Notes under the pieces: model-generated
What the model saw: the letters and a program-made list of their open reading frames with translations, nothing else
Told to the model about the DNA's origin: nothing
The model's database searches: none
Position numbers and translations under genes: made by a program
From: Streptacidiphilus jiangxiensis
GTDB taxonomy: Bacteria; Actinomycetota; Actinomycetes; Streptomycetales; Streptomycetaceae
Assembly: GCF_900109465.1 (NCBI RefSeq)
Contig: NZ_FOAZ01000004.1
Span: 434,001 to 498,000 of the forward strand
DNA length: 64,000 nucleotides
Reading direction: 5' to 3'
Shown: in pieces, positions 36,021 to 44,200 of the stretch
Position numbering within the stretch: position 1 is the stretch's first letter
How the letters are laid out: the number at the start of each line of letters is the position of its first letter

Positions 36021-36048
36021 GTGCCACCGCAAGCACGAGCGGTGGCAC
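36021..36048 (+). promoter_or_regulatory. Leader stem-loop upstream of the secreted-protein gene
   Basis: GTGCCACCGC and GCGGTGGCAC form a perfect ten-pair stem with an eight-base loop, 25 bases before the ATG and just before the GAGAGG ribosome site. It may stabilise the transcript or tune translation. Confidence 0.55.
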
Positions 36049-36073
36049 ACCCCCTCGAATCGAGAGGCAGCAC

Positions 36074-37174
36074 ATGACGCTCGGACTGTTCTCGCGCCAC
36101 CGCACCGGAGCGGCGATCCTCGGCGCGGCCGCCCTGGTGGCCGCCGGCGCCGCGATATCCACCGGTACCGCCTCCGCCGCGACCGCCGGTGACAACGCGT
36201 CCCACGCGTTCACCAACCGCGGCCACGGCTACATGCCGGAGCTCGCCAACTGGAAGGCGGCCCAGAAGGGCGCCCGCCACACCTCCGGCACCCTGACCTA
36301 CGGCGGTGGCACCGCCGGCGTCGGCGTGATGAGCGTCCAGCCCAAGGTCTACCTGGTCTTCTACGGGAACCAGTGGGGCACCCAGGGTACCGACGCCAAC
36401 GGCAACCTGACCTTCAGCAACGACCCGTACAACGGTGCCCCGGTGGCCCAGAACCTGTTCAAGGGCATCGGCACCGGTGGCGAGCAGTGGTCCGGCACCA
36501 TGACGCAGTACTGCGAGGGTGTCGCCAAGGGCGCGACCACCTGCCCCTCCACCGCCGCGCACGTCCCCTACCCGAGCAACGGCGTCTACGCCGGCGTCTG
36601 GTACGACAACTCGGTGGCCTCCCCTGCCCAGGCCACCGGCAACCAGCTCGGCACCGAGGCGCTCGCCGCCGCCCACCACTTCGGCAACACCACGGCCGCC
36701 GCCAACCGTGGCGCCTACTACGTGATCCTGTCGCCCCACGGCACCAACCCGGACAACTACGAGAGCCCCACCACCGGGTTCTGCGCCTGGCACGACTACA
36801 ACGGCGACACCACCCTGAGCGGCGGCGCCGTCACCTCCGACGTGGGCAACTTCGCCTTCTCGAACCAGCCGTACAACATGGACGCGGGCGCCAACTGCGG
36901 CGTCAACTTCATCAACTCCGGCACCACGGGCACACTCGACGGCTGGACGATGACCCTCGGCCACGAGTACTCGGAGACGGTGACCGACCAGTTCCCGTCC
37001 GGCGGTTGGACCAACCCGACCAACGGCCAGGAGAACGCGGACGAGTGCGCGTGGCTCAAGACGGGCACCGGCGCCGCCGGCAGCGTCACCATGGGCAACG
37101 GCAGCTACACCCTGCAGGGCAGCTGGTCCAACGACACCAACGCCTGCGCGCTGACCCACCCCACCGTGGGCTGA
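36074..37174 (+). CDS. Abundant-looking secreted protein, possible zincin-like fold
   Basis: A 366-residue exported protein: signal peptide to about residue 36 (AAILGAAALVAAGAAISTGTASAA), then a mature part rich in Asn, Gly, Thr and Tyr with several cysteines. GHEYSETVTDQ (His at about 297), followed by ENADECAW, resembles the HE-containing segment of the PHI-1/EXORDIUM-type family and secreted actinobacterial homologues; this hints at a metal site, but the HExxH motif is not complete. ATG 36074 follows GAGAGG. The strong promoter, long structured leader and strong terminator suggest high expression. The function is unknown. Confidence 0.8.
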   Translation: MTLGLFSRHRTGAAILGAAALVAAGAAISTGTASAATAGDNASHAFTNRGHGYMPELANWKAAQKGARHTSGTLTYGGGTAGVGVMSVQPKVYLVFYGNQWGTQGTDANGNLTFSNDPYNGAPVAQNLFKGIGTGGEQWSGTMTQYCEGVAKGATTCPSTAAHVPYPSNGVYAGVWYDNSVASPAQATGNQLGTEALAAAHHFGNTTAAANRGAYYVILSPHGTNPDNYESPTTGFCAWHDYNGDTTLSGGAVTSDVGNFAFSNQPYNMDAGANCGVNFINSGTTGTLDGWTMTLGHEYSETVTDQFPSGGWTNPTNGQENADECAWLKTGTGAAGSVTMGNGSYTLQGSWSNDTNACALTHPTVG

Positions 37175-37203
37175 GTCGGCACCTCCTGAGGTAGGCACGA
37201 CCT

Positions 37204-37231
37204 GACGGGCTCCCGGGGACGGGAGCCCGTC
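37204..37231. terminator. Bidirectional terminator hairpin
   Basis: GACGGGCTCCC and GGGAGCCCGTC form a perfect eleven-pair stem with a six-base loop, between the convergent secreted-protein and acyl-CoA dehydrogenase genes, followed by GGCGTTTCG. Confidence 0.75.
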
Positions 37232-37250
37232 GGCGTTTCGGGCGCGTGGC

Positions 37251-39047
37251 TCAGAACCAGTCCGGGGCGGTCTGGGCCGCGGTGCGGTCCAGGGTGTCCA
37301 GGAGGTCGAACTGCGGTCCGGTTCGCGGCAGTTCGACGCGGTAGAAGGAGCGGGCGGCCTGGCGCTTTCCCTCGTGGAAGGGGTCCGCGTCCTCGCCGGT
37401 GGCGAGGTACTGCTCCAGCCAGATCCACGCCAGGACGACGTGGCCGACCGCCTCCAGGTAGACGGAGGCGTTGGCGAGCGCGGTGTCCGGGTCGCCGGTG
37501 GACCACAGGCGGGCGGTGGTGGCTGCGACGCGGCCGGTGGCGCGGGTGAGGGAGGCGGCGAGTTCGGCGGCCTCGCCGCCCGAGGCGGTGGCGCGGTCGG
37601 CGGTCGCGGCAATCGTCTCCAGCAGCAGCCGCAGGCCCGCGCCGCCGTCCATGACGACCTTGCGGCCCAGCAGGTCCAGGCCCTGGATGCCGTGGGTGCC
37701 CTCGTGGATCGGGTTGAGGCGGTTGTCCCGGTACTGCTGCTCGACGTTGTACTCGCGGGTGTAGCCGTAGCCGCCGTGGATCTGGATGGCCAGGTCGTTC
37801 GCGGCCAGGCACCACTGCGAGGGCCAGCTCTTGGCGATCGGCGTCAGCACCTCCAACAGCTGCCGGGCGCGTGTGCGTTCCGCCTCCTCCGGGGCGGTGC
37901 GCTCGTCGTCGATGAGCAGGCTGCAGTACAGGCTGAGCGCCAACGCGCCCTCGACGTAGGACTTCTGCGCCAGCAGCATGCGCCGCACGTCCGCGTGCTC
38001 GATGATCGGCACCTGCGGGGCCTCGGGGTCGCGGCCGGTGAGCGGGCGTCCCTGCGGGCGGGTGCGGGCGTAGTCCAGCGAGTGGAGGTAGCCGGTGTAG
38101 CCCAGGGCCGTCGCGCCCAGGCCGACGCCGGTCCGCGCCTCGTTCATCATGTGGAACATGTAGGCCAGGCCGCGGTGGCGCTCGCCCACCAGGTGGCCGA
38201 CCGCGCCCGGCGCGCCGCCGGGGCGGTGCACGCCCTCACCGAAGTTGAGCAGCGTGTTGGTGGTGCCGCGGTAGCCCATCTTGTGGTTCAGTCCGGCCAG
38301 CACCACGTCGTTGCGCTCGCCGAGCGAACCGTCGTCGCCCACCAGGTACTTGGGCACCACGAAGAGCGAGAGCCCCTTGACCCCGGCGGGGGCGCCGGGG
38401 GTTCGGGCCAGCACCAGGTGGACGATGTTCTCGCTCAGCTCGTGGTCGCCACCCGAGATCCACATCTTGGTCCCGAACAGCCGGAAGCTGCCGTCCGCCT
38501 GCTCCTCGGCGCGGGTCCGCACGTCCGCCAGCGACGATCCGGCCTGTGGTTCGGACAGGCACATCGTGCCGAAGTAGCGGCCCGCGACCATCGGGCGCAC
38601 GTAGCGGTCGACCTGCTCCGCGCTGCCGTGCGCCAGCAGCAGGTTGGCGTTGGCGACGGTCAGGAACGGGTACGCCGAGGTGCCGACGTTCGCCGCCTGG
38701 AACCAGGCCATGCAGGCGTTGGCGACCACCGTCGGCAGTTGCTGGCCGCCGACCTCGTGGTCCATCGCCGCGCCCATCAGGCCCGATTCGGCGAAGACCT
38801 CCAGCGCCGCCTTGACCTCGGGGATGATGTGCACCTTCTCGCCGTCGAACCACGGCTCCTCGGTGTCGTTGCGCTTGTTGTGCGGGGCGAAATGCCGGGT
38901 GGCGATGGCCTCGCTGAGGTCGAGGACGGCGTCGAAGGTCTCCCGGTCGTGCTCGGCGAAGCGCGGACGGGTGGTGAGCGCGGTGACGTCCAGCCAGTCG
39001 TGCAGCAGGAAGTCGAGGTCGCGCCGGGAGAGGAGCAGGGAGTTCAT
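37251..39047 (-). CDS. Acyl-CoA dehydrogenase (FadE-like, about 600 residues)
   Basis: FAD enzyme that introduces a double bond into acyl-CoA. The 598-residue size marks the longer FadE class with a C-terminal extension. Visible motifs are MCLSEPQAGSS and KMWISGGDHELSENIVHLVLA (substrate and FAD contacts), AIQIHGGYGYTREYNVEQQYRD, and IHEGTHGIQGLDLLG, whose Glu is the likely base. ATG 39047 is the start; the frame is open to 39719 only as a shadow of the SDR gene. It follows the SDR gene by 35 bases, so both are likely one fatty- or branched-acid unit. Confidence 0.9.
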   Translation of the reverse strand: MNSLLLSRRDLDFLLHDWLDVTALTTRPRFAEHDRETFDAVLDLSEAIATRHFAPHNKRNDTEEPWFDGEKVHIIPEVKAALEVFAESGLMGAAMDHEVGGQQLPTVVANACMAWFQAANVGTSAYPFLTVANANLLLAHGSAEQVDRYVRPMVAGRYFGTMCLSEPQAGSSLADVRTRAEEQADGSFRLFGTKMWISGGDHELSENIVHLVLARTPGAPAGVKGLSLFVVPKYLVGDDGSLGERNDVVLAGLNHKMGYRGTTNTLLNFGEGVHRPGGAPGAVGHLVGERHRGLAYMFHMMNEARTGVGLGATALGYTGYLHSLDYARTRPQGRPLTGRDPEAPQVPIIEHADVRRMLLAQKSYVEGALALSLYCSLLIDDERTAPEEAERTRARQLLEVLTPIAKSWPSQWCLAANDLAIQIHGGYGYTREYNVEQQYRDNRLNPIHEGTHGIQGLDLLGRKVVMDGGAGLRLLLETIAATADRATASGGEAAELAASLTRATGRVAATTARLWSTGDPDTALANASVYLEAVGHVVLAWIWLEQYLATGEDADPFHEGKRQAARSFYRVELPRTGPQFDLLDTLDRTAAQTAPDWF

Positions 39048-39082
39048 GGCGTCCGTTCCAGGCGTTGCTGAGGTGGGGAGCG

Positions 39083-39853
39083 TCAGACGGTGGTGCCGAT
39101 GCCGCCGTCGACGGGGATCACCGCGCCGGTGACGTAGGAGCCCGCGCGGCTGGAGAGGTAGACGGCGATGCCGGCCATGTCGTCCGGGCGCCCGATCCGG
39201 CGCAGCGGCGCGGCCGCGGCGATCTGGTCGCCGACCGCCTCGAGCGTCGCCGCCATCATCTTCGACTCGAACGGGCCGGGCGCGATCGCGTTGACGGTGA
39301 TGTGCTGCGGCCCGAGCTCCTTGGCCAGCACCCGGGTCAGGTGGTGCAGGCCCGCCTTGCTCGCCGCGTACGAGTACGTCGGCAGCGGGCTGACGTGCAG
39401 GCCGTCGATCGACCCCACGTTGATCACCCGTGCCGGGCTGTCGAGCGTCCCGGCGGCGCGCAGCAGCGGCAGCAGCGCCTGGGTGAGCAGGAACGGGCTG
39501 CGCAGGTTGAGGTCCATCACCTTGTCCCACCCGGCCGTCGGGAAGGAGTCGAGCGGGGCGCCCCAGGTGGCGCCGGCGTTGTTGACCAGGATGTCCAGCC
39601 GCTCCTCGCGGGCCGTGAGCTCCTCGGCGACTCGGGTGATCTCCGCCTCCTCGGAGAGGTCGGCCGGGAGGGCCAGGACCTCGCCGAACACCTTCAGCTC
39701 GGCCACCGCGGCCTCGCACGCCTCCGCCTTGCGGGAGCTGACGTAGACCTTCGCGCCCGCCTGCAGCAGACCGCGGGCGATCATCAGCCCGATGCCCCTG
39801 GTGCCGCCGGTGACCAGGGCGGTCCGGCCGGAGACGGAGAAGAGATCGCTCAC
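39083..39853 (-). CDS. Short-chain dehydrogenase/reductase
   Basis: A 256-residue Rossmann-fold oxidoreductase with TGGTRGIG (cofactor binding, residues 16-23), NNAG, the active-site Ser in VGSID, and YSYAASKAG supplying Tyr and Lys. The C-terminal PVDGGIGTTV is typical of FabG-like SDRs. GTG 39853 (SDLFSVSGRTALVTGG) follows GGGAG at about six bases; the longer frame to 39994 is not homologous. It is transcribed together with the acyl-CoA dehydrogenase downstream, suggesting a role in acyl-CoA metabolism. The exact substrate is unknown. Confidence 0.9.
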   Translation of the reverse strand: MSDLFSVSGRTALVTGGTRGIGLMIARGLLQAGAKVYVSSRKAEACEAAVAELKVFGEVLALPADLSEEAEITRVAEELTAREERLDILVNNAGATWGAPLDSFPTAGWDKVMDLNLRSPFLLTQALLPLLRAAGTLDSPARVINVGSIDGLHVSPLPTYSYAASKAGLHHLTRVLAKELGPQHITVNAIAPGPFESKMMAATLEAVGDQIAAAAPLRRIGRPDDMAGIAVYLSSRAGSYVTGAVIPVDGGIGTTV

Positions 39854-40214
39854 AACTGCTCCCGGGAAGATCTTGGTAGAGGTCTGCGACCCCACGCTAG
39901 GGCGCCAGGAGCTGTCCGGCCATGGGCATCCGCACCTCGATGGCGGTCGCGCGTGTGCATTCTGCCCTCGGATCACCGTTCGAGTGCGCGTCACCCGCGC
40001 GGGGCGGGTGAGATTCTAGGGGCCCGATTGACCGCCGTCTCCACTGAGCTGCTGGGACAGGTGGTATTCCTGGGCGAGTATCACCCTTAAGAGTGAACTG
40101 ACTGCGTGTGCTGACCTGGTGACGGACGGTTCGCAAGAATGAACGGCGTCCGACTCCGTGCCTCGCCTGACCGTTCCCGGCGGGCACGTTCGTTCCCAGG
40201 TGGGGGTTTACTCC
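39854..40214. other. 361-base divergent intergenic region
   Basis: No gene is supported. It should hold the promoters of the minus-strand SDR gene and of the plus-strand SCO1860-family gene. The one standout is TCACCCTTAAGAGTGA at 40081-40096, symmetric at 14 of 16 positions, a candidate operator. Confidence 0.5.
40081..40096. promoter_or_regulatory. Near-palindrome TCACCCTTAAGAGTGA
   Basis: The 16-base element is symmetric except at one pair of positions and lies about 120 bases before the SCO1860-family gene. It may be an operator; the regulator is unknown. Confidence 0.35.
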
Positions 40215-41273
40215 GTGCTGTCCCGTCGTCGCTTCGCCATGCCCTTCGCCGTCTCCGGCGCGCTCGCCGCGGTCTCGCTCCTGGGGGTGGCCGAACCCGC
40301 GCACGCGACGGGCGGGTCGGGGACCGCGGCCGCCACCACGGCCGAGGTCGCCCTCGACGTGAAGCTGCTCAACTCCGTCGACATCCCGGTCGACGTGTCC
40401 CTCAACAAACTCACCGCTCCCGCGTCACGTAGCGGCGCCGCGCTCACCGCCGTCGTCGGCAGCGGCGTCGAGGCCGACCGCCCGGTCAACCTGCTGATGG
40501 CGCAGGTCGGCCAGACCGACGCGACGGTCGACGCGCACGGCTCCCACGCCGCCGTCAACCTCGTCGACGCGCACCTGCACCTGCCCGGCCTGCCGCTGAC
40601 GGACCTGCTCGGTGTCCGCGCGGTGTCCGCGGTGGCCGACTGCCCGGCCCACGGCATGCCGACGGCGAGCGCGGAACTGGCGGGCGAGGTCACCGTCCTG
40701 GGCCTGCACGTGCACCTCAGCGTCGACGGGGTGACGAAGGTGCCGGTGCCGGCGCTCGGCGAGGTCGACCTGAAGCTCTCCCAGCACAGCACGACCTCCG
40801 ACTCGGCGGCGGCCACCGCGCTGGAGCTGGACGTGAACGTGAACCCGCTGGCGCTGAACGTCGCGGCGGTGAGCGGCAAGATCGTCCTCGCGGACGTCTC
40901 GTGCACCAAGGGCCTCGGCTCGGGTGACGGCGGAAGTGGCGGGGCCACCGGCGGCAACGGCGGGGCGACGGGTGGCGGAACGCCGTCCGGCGGTCCGTCG
41001 CAGGGGGTGACCGGCGGGACCGGGGGCGACGGCGGCACCGGCGGCGTGAGCGCGACGGGCGGCGGCTCCGGCGGTGACGGCGGCAACGGCGGCACGTCCG
41101 CGAGCCCGGTCGCCGCGGTCTCCAACCCGCCCCAGGGCGGCGGGGACGGGACCACGCACCTGGCCATGACGGGCAGCAGCAGCGCGACGCCGGTCATCGG
41201 CGGCGCCGCGATCGTGCTCGTCGCGGCCGGCGGCGGCGCGCTCGTCCTCACCCGCCGCCGTCGCCGCGGCTGA
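40215..41273 (+). CDS. SCO1860-family cell-wall anchored protein (LAMTG sorting signal)
   Basis: A 352-residue exported protein. GTG 40215 follows AGGTGGGGG and gives the signal peptide RRRFAMPFAVSGALAAVSLL with cleavage near PAHA. The conserved SCO1860 region runs to about residue 235 (VALDVKLLNSVDIPVDVSLN, VNLVDAHLHLPGLPLTDLL, ELDVNVNPLALNVAAVSGKI). A Gly/Thr/Ser spacer follows, then LAMTG at 316-320, a hydrophobic helix and RRRRR, which is a sortase sorting signal. Most family members read LAETG; Met at position 3 is a variation. The family was named from a gene beside the cob cluster of S. coelicolor, matching this position. The function is unknown. Confidence 0.85.
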   Translation: MLSRRRFAMPFAVSGALAAVSLLGVAEPAHATGGSGTAAATTAEVALDVKLLNSVDIPVDVSLNKLTAPASRSGAALTAVVGSGVEADRPVNLLMAQVGQTDATVDAHGSHAAVNLVDAHLHLPGLPLTDLLGVRAVSAVADCPAHGMPTASAELAGEVTVLGLHVHLSVDGVTKVPVPALGEVDLKLSQHSTTSDSAAATALELDVNVNPLALNVAAVSGKIVLADVSCTKGLGSGDGGSGGATGGNGGATGGGTPSGGPSQGVTGGTGGDGGTGGVSATGGGSGGDGGNGGTSASPVAAVSNPPQGGGDGTTHLAMTGSSSATPVIGGAAIVLVAAGGGALVLTRRRRRG

Positions 41274-41294
41274 GCCCGCGCGGACGCTCGACGG

Positions 41295-42389
41295 TTACGC
41301 GTGCCCGCGCGGCGGAGCCCCGTACGGCGGGGCCTCGCTCCCCTGAACGGCCGCTGTCAGCGCCGCGCAGAACGCGTCCGTCGTGGTGCGGTCGCGGACC
41401 GCGAGGCGGAGCCAGTCCGGGCCGAGGCCCGGGAAGGTGTCGCCGCGGCGGACCGCGAAGCCGGCCTCGCGCAGGCGGAGCCGGACCTTGTCCGCGCCGG
41501 GGAGTTCGACCAGGACGAACGAGCTCGCGGGGGTGCCGTGCACGCGGAGCCCGGGGATCTCGGCCAGGCGCTTCAGCAGGTACGCGCGGTCGACCGCCGT
41601 CGCCCGCGCGGCGGCCTCCGCCTCGGCCAGCGCGGCGGGCGCGCAGGTCGCGATCGCGGCCGCCAGCGCGGGCGAGGAGACCGGCCACAGTGGCTGCGCC
41701 GCCTCCAGCCGGGCGATCAGCTCGGCGGAGGCCAGCACGTAGCCGATGCGCAGGCCCGCCAGACCCCAGGTCTTGGTGAGGCTGCGCAGCACGACCAGTC
41801 CCGGCAGGTCGCCGCGGGAGGCGAGGCTCTCCGGCTCGCCCGGGATCGTGTCCGCGAAGGCCTCGTCCACCACCAGGACGCGGCCCGGGCGGGCCAGCCC
41901 GGCCAGCGACGAGGCCGGGTGGAGCACGGAGGTGGGGTTGGTGGGGTTGCCGACCACGACCAGATCGGCATCGGAGGGGAGCGCCGAGGGGTCGAGTCGG
42001 AACCCCGCCTCCGGCAGCAGCGCCAGGCGGTCCACCGGGTGTCCGGCGTCGCGCAACGCGGCCTCGGGCTCGGTGAACTGCGGGTGCACCACGACGGCGC
42101 GGCGGGGGTGCAGGGCCCGTGCGAGCAGCACGAAGGCCTCCGCCGCGCCCGAGGTGAGCAGCACCTCCTCGGGCGCCCGCCCGTGTCGGGCGGCCACCGC
42201 CGCCCGTGCGGCGGAGCCGTCGGGGTAGGCGGCGAGCCCCCCGAGGCTCGCGGCGAGGACCTCGCGCAGCCACGCCGGCGGTGTGCCGGTGCGCACGTTG
42301 ACCGCGAGGTCGACCAGGCCGCCGCCGACCTCGCGGTCGCCGTGGTGGCGCAGCAGCGCGTGCGGGTCCGCCGCGGGCTCAGTGGGCAT
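41295..42389 (-). CDS. cobC: CobC/CobD-type PLP aminotransferase fold enzyme (threonine-phosphate decarboxylase-like)
   Basis: A 364-residue fold-type I PLP enzyme with the Lys in LRSLTKTWGLAGLRIGY, the Asp in VLVVDEAFAD and the conserved VVGNPTNPTS. In cobalamin operons this family makes aminopropanol phosphate from threonine phosphate for the nucleotide loop. Histidinol-phosphate aminotransferase is the main alternative, but the operon context favours cobalamin. ATG 42389 overlaps the end of the cbiX gene by eleven bases; the longer frame is just the shadow of its His-rich tail. It is the last gene of cobalamin operon 1. Confidence 0.85.
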   Translation of the reverse strand: MPTEPAADPHALLRHHGDREVGGGLVDLAVNVRTGTPPAWLREVLAASLGGLAAYPDGSAARAAVAARHGRAPEEVLLTSGAAEAFVLLARALHPRRAVVVHPQFTEPEAALRDAGHPVDRLALLPEAGFRLDPSALPSDADLVVVGNPTNPTSVLHPASSLAGLARPGRVLVVDEAFADTIPGEPESLASRGDLPGLVVLRSLTKTWGLAGLRIGYVLASAELIARLEAAQPLWPVSSPALAAAIATCAPAALAEAEAAARATAVDRAYLLKRLAEIPGLRVHGTPASSFVLVELPGADKVRLRLREAGFAVRRGDTFPGLGPDWLRLAVRDRTTTDAFCAALTAAVQGSEAPPYGAPPRGHA

Positions 42390-43323
42390 GGGAGTGGCTG
42401 CCGTGTCCGTGTCCGTGCCCGTGGTCGTGATCGTGGTGGTGCCCGTGACCGCCGTGGCCGTGGTCGTGGGCCGGGTCGTCCGGGTGGTGGTGCGGGCGCT
42501 GTGGCGCACCGACCTTGGCCTCGAAGCCCGGCATCGCGATCCGGTAGACGCAGGTGTCGCAGTTCATCCGCAGGTCGCCCTGCTGGGTCTCGCGGTAGCG
42601 CTCCAGGACCAGCTCCGCCAGCTCCTCGGTCGCGCCGAGGACGCCGGCCTGACGCACGTCCAGGTCGGCGTGCGCGGCCGCCCACTCCCGGGTCTGCTCG
42701 ACGACGCGGTCCGGCAGGATGCCCGTGAACAGGAAGTACGGCAGGACCACGATGCGCTTCGCGCCCAGCAGGCGGCAACGCGTCAGGCCGTCCGGGACGC
42801 TGGGCGCGGCGAGGGAGACGAAGGCCGTCTCGACGCCTGCCAGCCCGCGGCCCTCCCAGAACAACCGGGCCACCTTGGCGACCTCGGCGTTCGCGTCCGG
42901 GTCGGTCGAACCGCGGCCGACGAGCAGCACGGTGGTCTCGGCCCGCTCCTCCGGTGTGACCACCTCGTCCAGGCGCCGGTCCAGCACCGTCAGCAGGGAC
43001 GGGTGCGGGCCGAGCGGACGGCCGTAACGGAAGCTGGTGCCGGGGTGCCGCTCGCGCTCACGCACCAGCGCGGCCGGGATGTCGCCCTTGGCGTGGCCGG
43101 CGGAGACCAGCACCAGCGGTACGGCGGCGAAGCGGGTGGCCCCCTGGCCGACCAGCTCGGCCACGGCGTCGGCCAGCGGCGGCGGGGACAGCTCGATGAA
43201 GCCGCCGCCGACGGGGGTGTCGGGCAGACGGGTCTTCAGGATCTCGACGAACTCGCGGAAGGCCTCCGCGCCGTCGTCGTCGCGGGTGCCGTGGCCGACG
43301 AGCAGCAGCGCGGGGGAGGTCAC
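42379..43323 (-). CDS. cbiX: Sirohydrochlorin chelatase family protein with His-rich tail
   Basis: A 314-residue CbiX/SirB-like chelatase made of two tandem domains (LLLVGHGTRDDDG with one active-site His; PLVLVSAGHAKGDIP with the other; VVLPYFLFTGILPDRV in the second half). In the early-cobalt route it puts Co(II) into sirohydrochlorin. The last 40 residues hold about 20 His alternating with Asp and Gly, a likely cobalt/nickel store or delivery arm. A CNTC-like pair (NCDTC) lies before it. GTG 43323 overlaps the cobH stop (GTGA). Confidence 0.87.
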   Translation of the reverse strand: MTSPALLLVGHGTRDDDGAEAFREFVEILKTRLPDTPVGGGFIELSPPPLADAVAELVGQGATRFAAVPLVLVSAGHAKGDIPAALVRERERHPGTSFRYGRPLGPHPSLLTVLDRRLDEVVTPEERAETTVLLVGRGSTDPDANAEVAKVARLFWEGRGLAGVETAFVSLAAPSVPDGLTRCRLLGAKRIVVLPYFLFTGILPDRVVEQTREWAAAHADLDVRQAGVLGATEELAELVLERYRETQQGDLRMNCDTCVYRIAMPGFEAKVGAPQRPHHHPDDPAHDHGHGGHGHHHDHDHGHGHGHGSHSHAH

Positions 43324-43940
43324 AGGTTCTCCTCGGAGATCGGGGTGGTGAGATCGTCGTACAGGTCGGGGTAGAGCAGGGCGTTGACGGCCGCCGCGGC
43401 GACGGCCGAGCCGCCCTTCTCGGAGATGTTGCTCACGCCGGGCAGCCCTGATGCGCGCAGCGCGGCCTTGGACTCGGCGGCGCCGACGAAGCCGACGGGC
43501 AGGCCGATCACCAGGGCCGGGCGGGCGTCGAGCACCAACAGCTCCTCCAGGGCGGTCGGCGCGCAGCCGATCACCCAGACCGCACCGGGCCCGACCTCCG
43601 CCAGCGCCATCCGGACCGCGGCGGCGGAGCGGGTCAGCCCGGCGGCCGGATCGGCCTTCGCCTGACGCACCCGGCACACGGACTCGCGGGCGGTGATGCC
43701 CGCGGCCACCATCTCCACGTCGGCGACGATCGGGGCACCCGCCGCGAGCGCGTCGGCGGCGGCGCGCAGCACGGACTCGTCGGCGAGGACCAGGTCGTCG
43801 AAGTACTCGAGATCCGCGCTGGCGTGCACGATGCGCTCCGCGACCGCCCGGGTCAACGGCGGCAGGTGGGACGTGTCGTGACGGGCGCGCAGGCGTCGGT
43901 AGGACTCCTGCTCGATCGGGTGGACCTGACGGCGGCTCAT
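43320..43940 (-). CDS. cobH: Precorrin-8X methylmutase
   Basis: Moves the C-11 methyl group to C-12, turning precorrin-8X into hydrogenobyrinic acid (or the cobalt form). The 206-residue length fits CobH/CbiC. Family motifs are HPIEQESYRRLRA with the key His near residue 7, RIVHASADLEYFDDL, VADVEMVAAGI and VIGLPVGFVGAAESKAAL. Start ATG 43940 overlaps the ferredoxin stop (ATGA), and its own stop overlaps cbiX, so it is translated inside the coupled operon. Confidence 0.95.
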   Translation of the reverse strand: MSRRQVHPIEQESYRRLRARHDTSHLPPLTRAVAERIVHASADLEYFDDLVLADESVLRAAADALAAGAPIVADVEMVAAGITARESVCRVRQAKADPAAGLTRSAAAVRMALAEVGPGAVWVIGCAPTALEELLVLDARPALVIGLPVGFVGAAESKAALRASGLPGVSNISEKGGSAVAAAAVNALLYPDLYDDLTTPISEENL

Positions 43941-44200
43941 GAGGTGGGCTCCTGAAGGGACGCGACGGACGCAGCGGACGCGGCGGACGCGGGAGGCGCG
44001 ACGGGCAGCAGGTCGATCGCGTCGACCGGGCAGACGTCCAGGCAGTCGAGGCAGCCCGTGCAGAGGTCCGCGAGGACCAGCAGCGGGTTGCCGTGCGGGC
44101 GGATGGCGTGGGTGGGACAGGTCAGCAGGCAGGCCCCGCACCCCTGGCAGCGGGTCGACACCCGCACCGGGGCCGTCAGGGCCTGTCCGGCACCCGTCAC
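43937..44200 (-). CDS. Small two-cluster [4Fe-4S] ferredoxin in the cob operon
   Basis: An 87-residue protein with two complete cluster motifs, CQGCGACLLTCP and CTGCLDCLDVCP, spaced as in bacterial 2[4Fe-4S] ferredoxins, plus an Ala/Ser-rich tail. GTG 44200 overlaps the stop of cobJ by four bases and its stop overlaps cobH, so it is co-translated with corrin-ring enzymes. A dedicated electron carrier for a redox step of ring contraction or reduction is the natural inference; no precorrin-3B synthase (CobG) or precorrin-6A reductase (CobK/CbiJ) is present in the window. Confidence 0.85.
   Translation of the reverse strand: MTGAGQALTAPVRVSTRCQGCGACLLTCPTHAIRPHGNPLLVLADLCTGCLDCLDVCPVDAIDLLPVAPPASAASAASVASLQEPTS

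Larger units (their letters stand above)
35593..36073. other. 481-base intergenic region with promoter and structured leader
   Basis: No gene is supported here, although several shadow frames cross it. It contains an 11-base inverted repeat (35643-35670), a 9-pair hairpin (GCCACCACG and CGTGGTGGC at 35681-35701) that may end the preceding gene, a consensus-like promoter at 35851-35879, and a leader of about 190 bases with a stem-loop at 36021-36048 before the secreted-protein gene. Confidence 0.6.

Noticed and set aside
40920..41110. Gly-rich repeated DNA in the SCO1860-family gene as a tandem repeat array
   Set aside because: Units are irregular and encode a normal low-complexity wall spacer; no defined repeat period.
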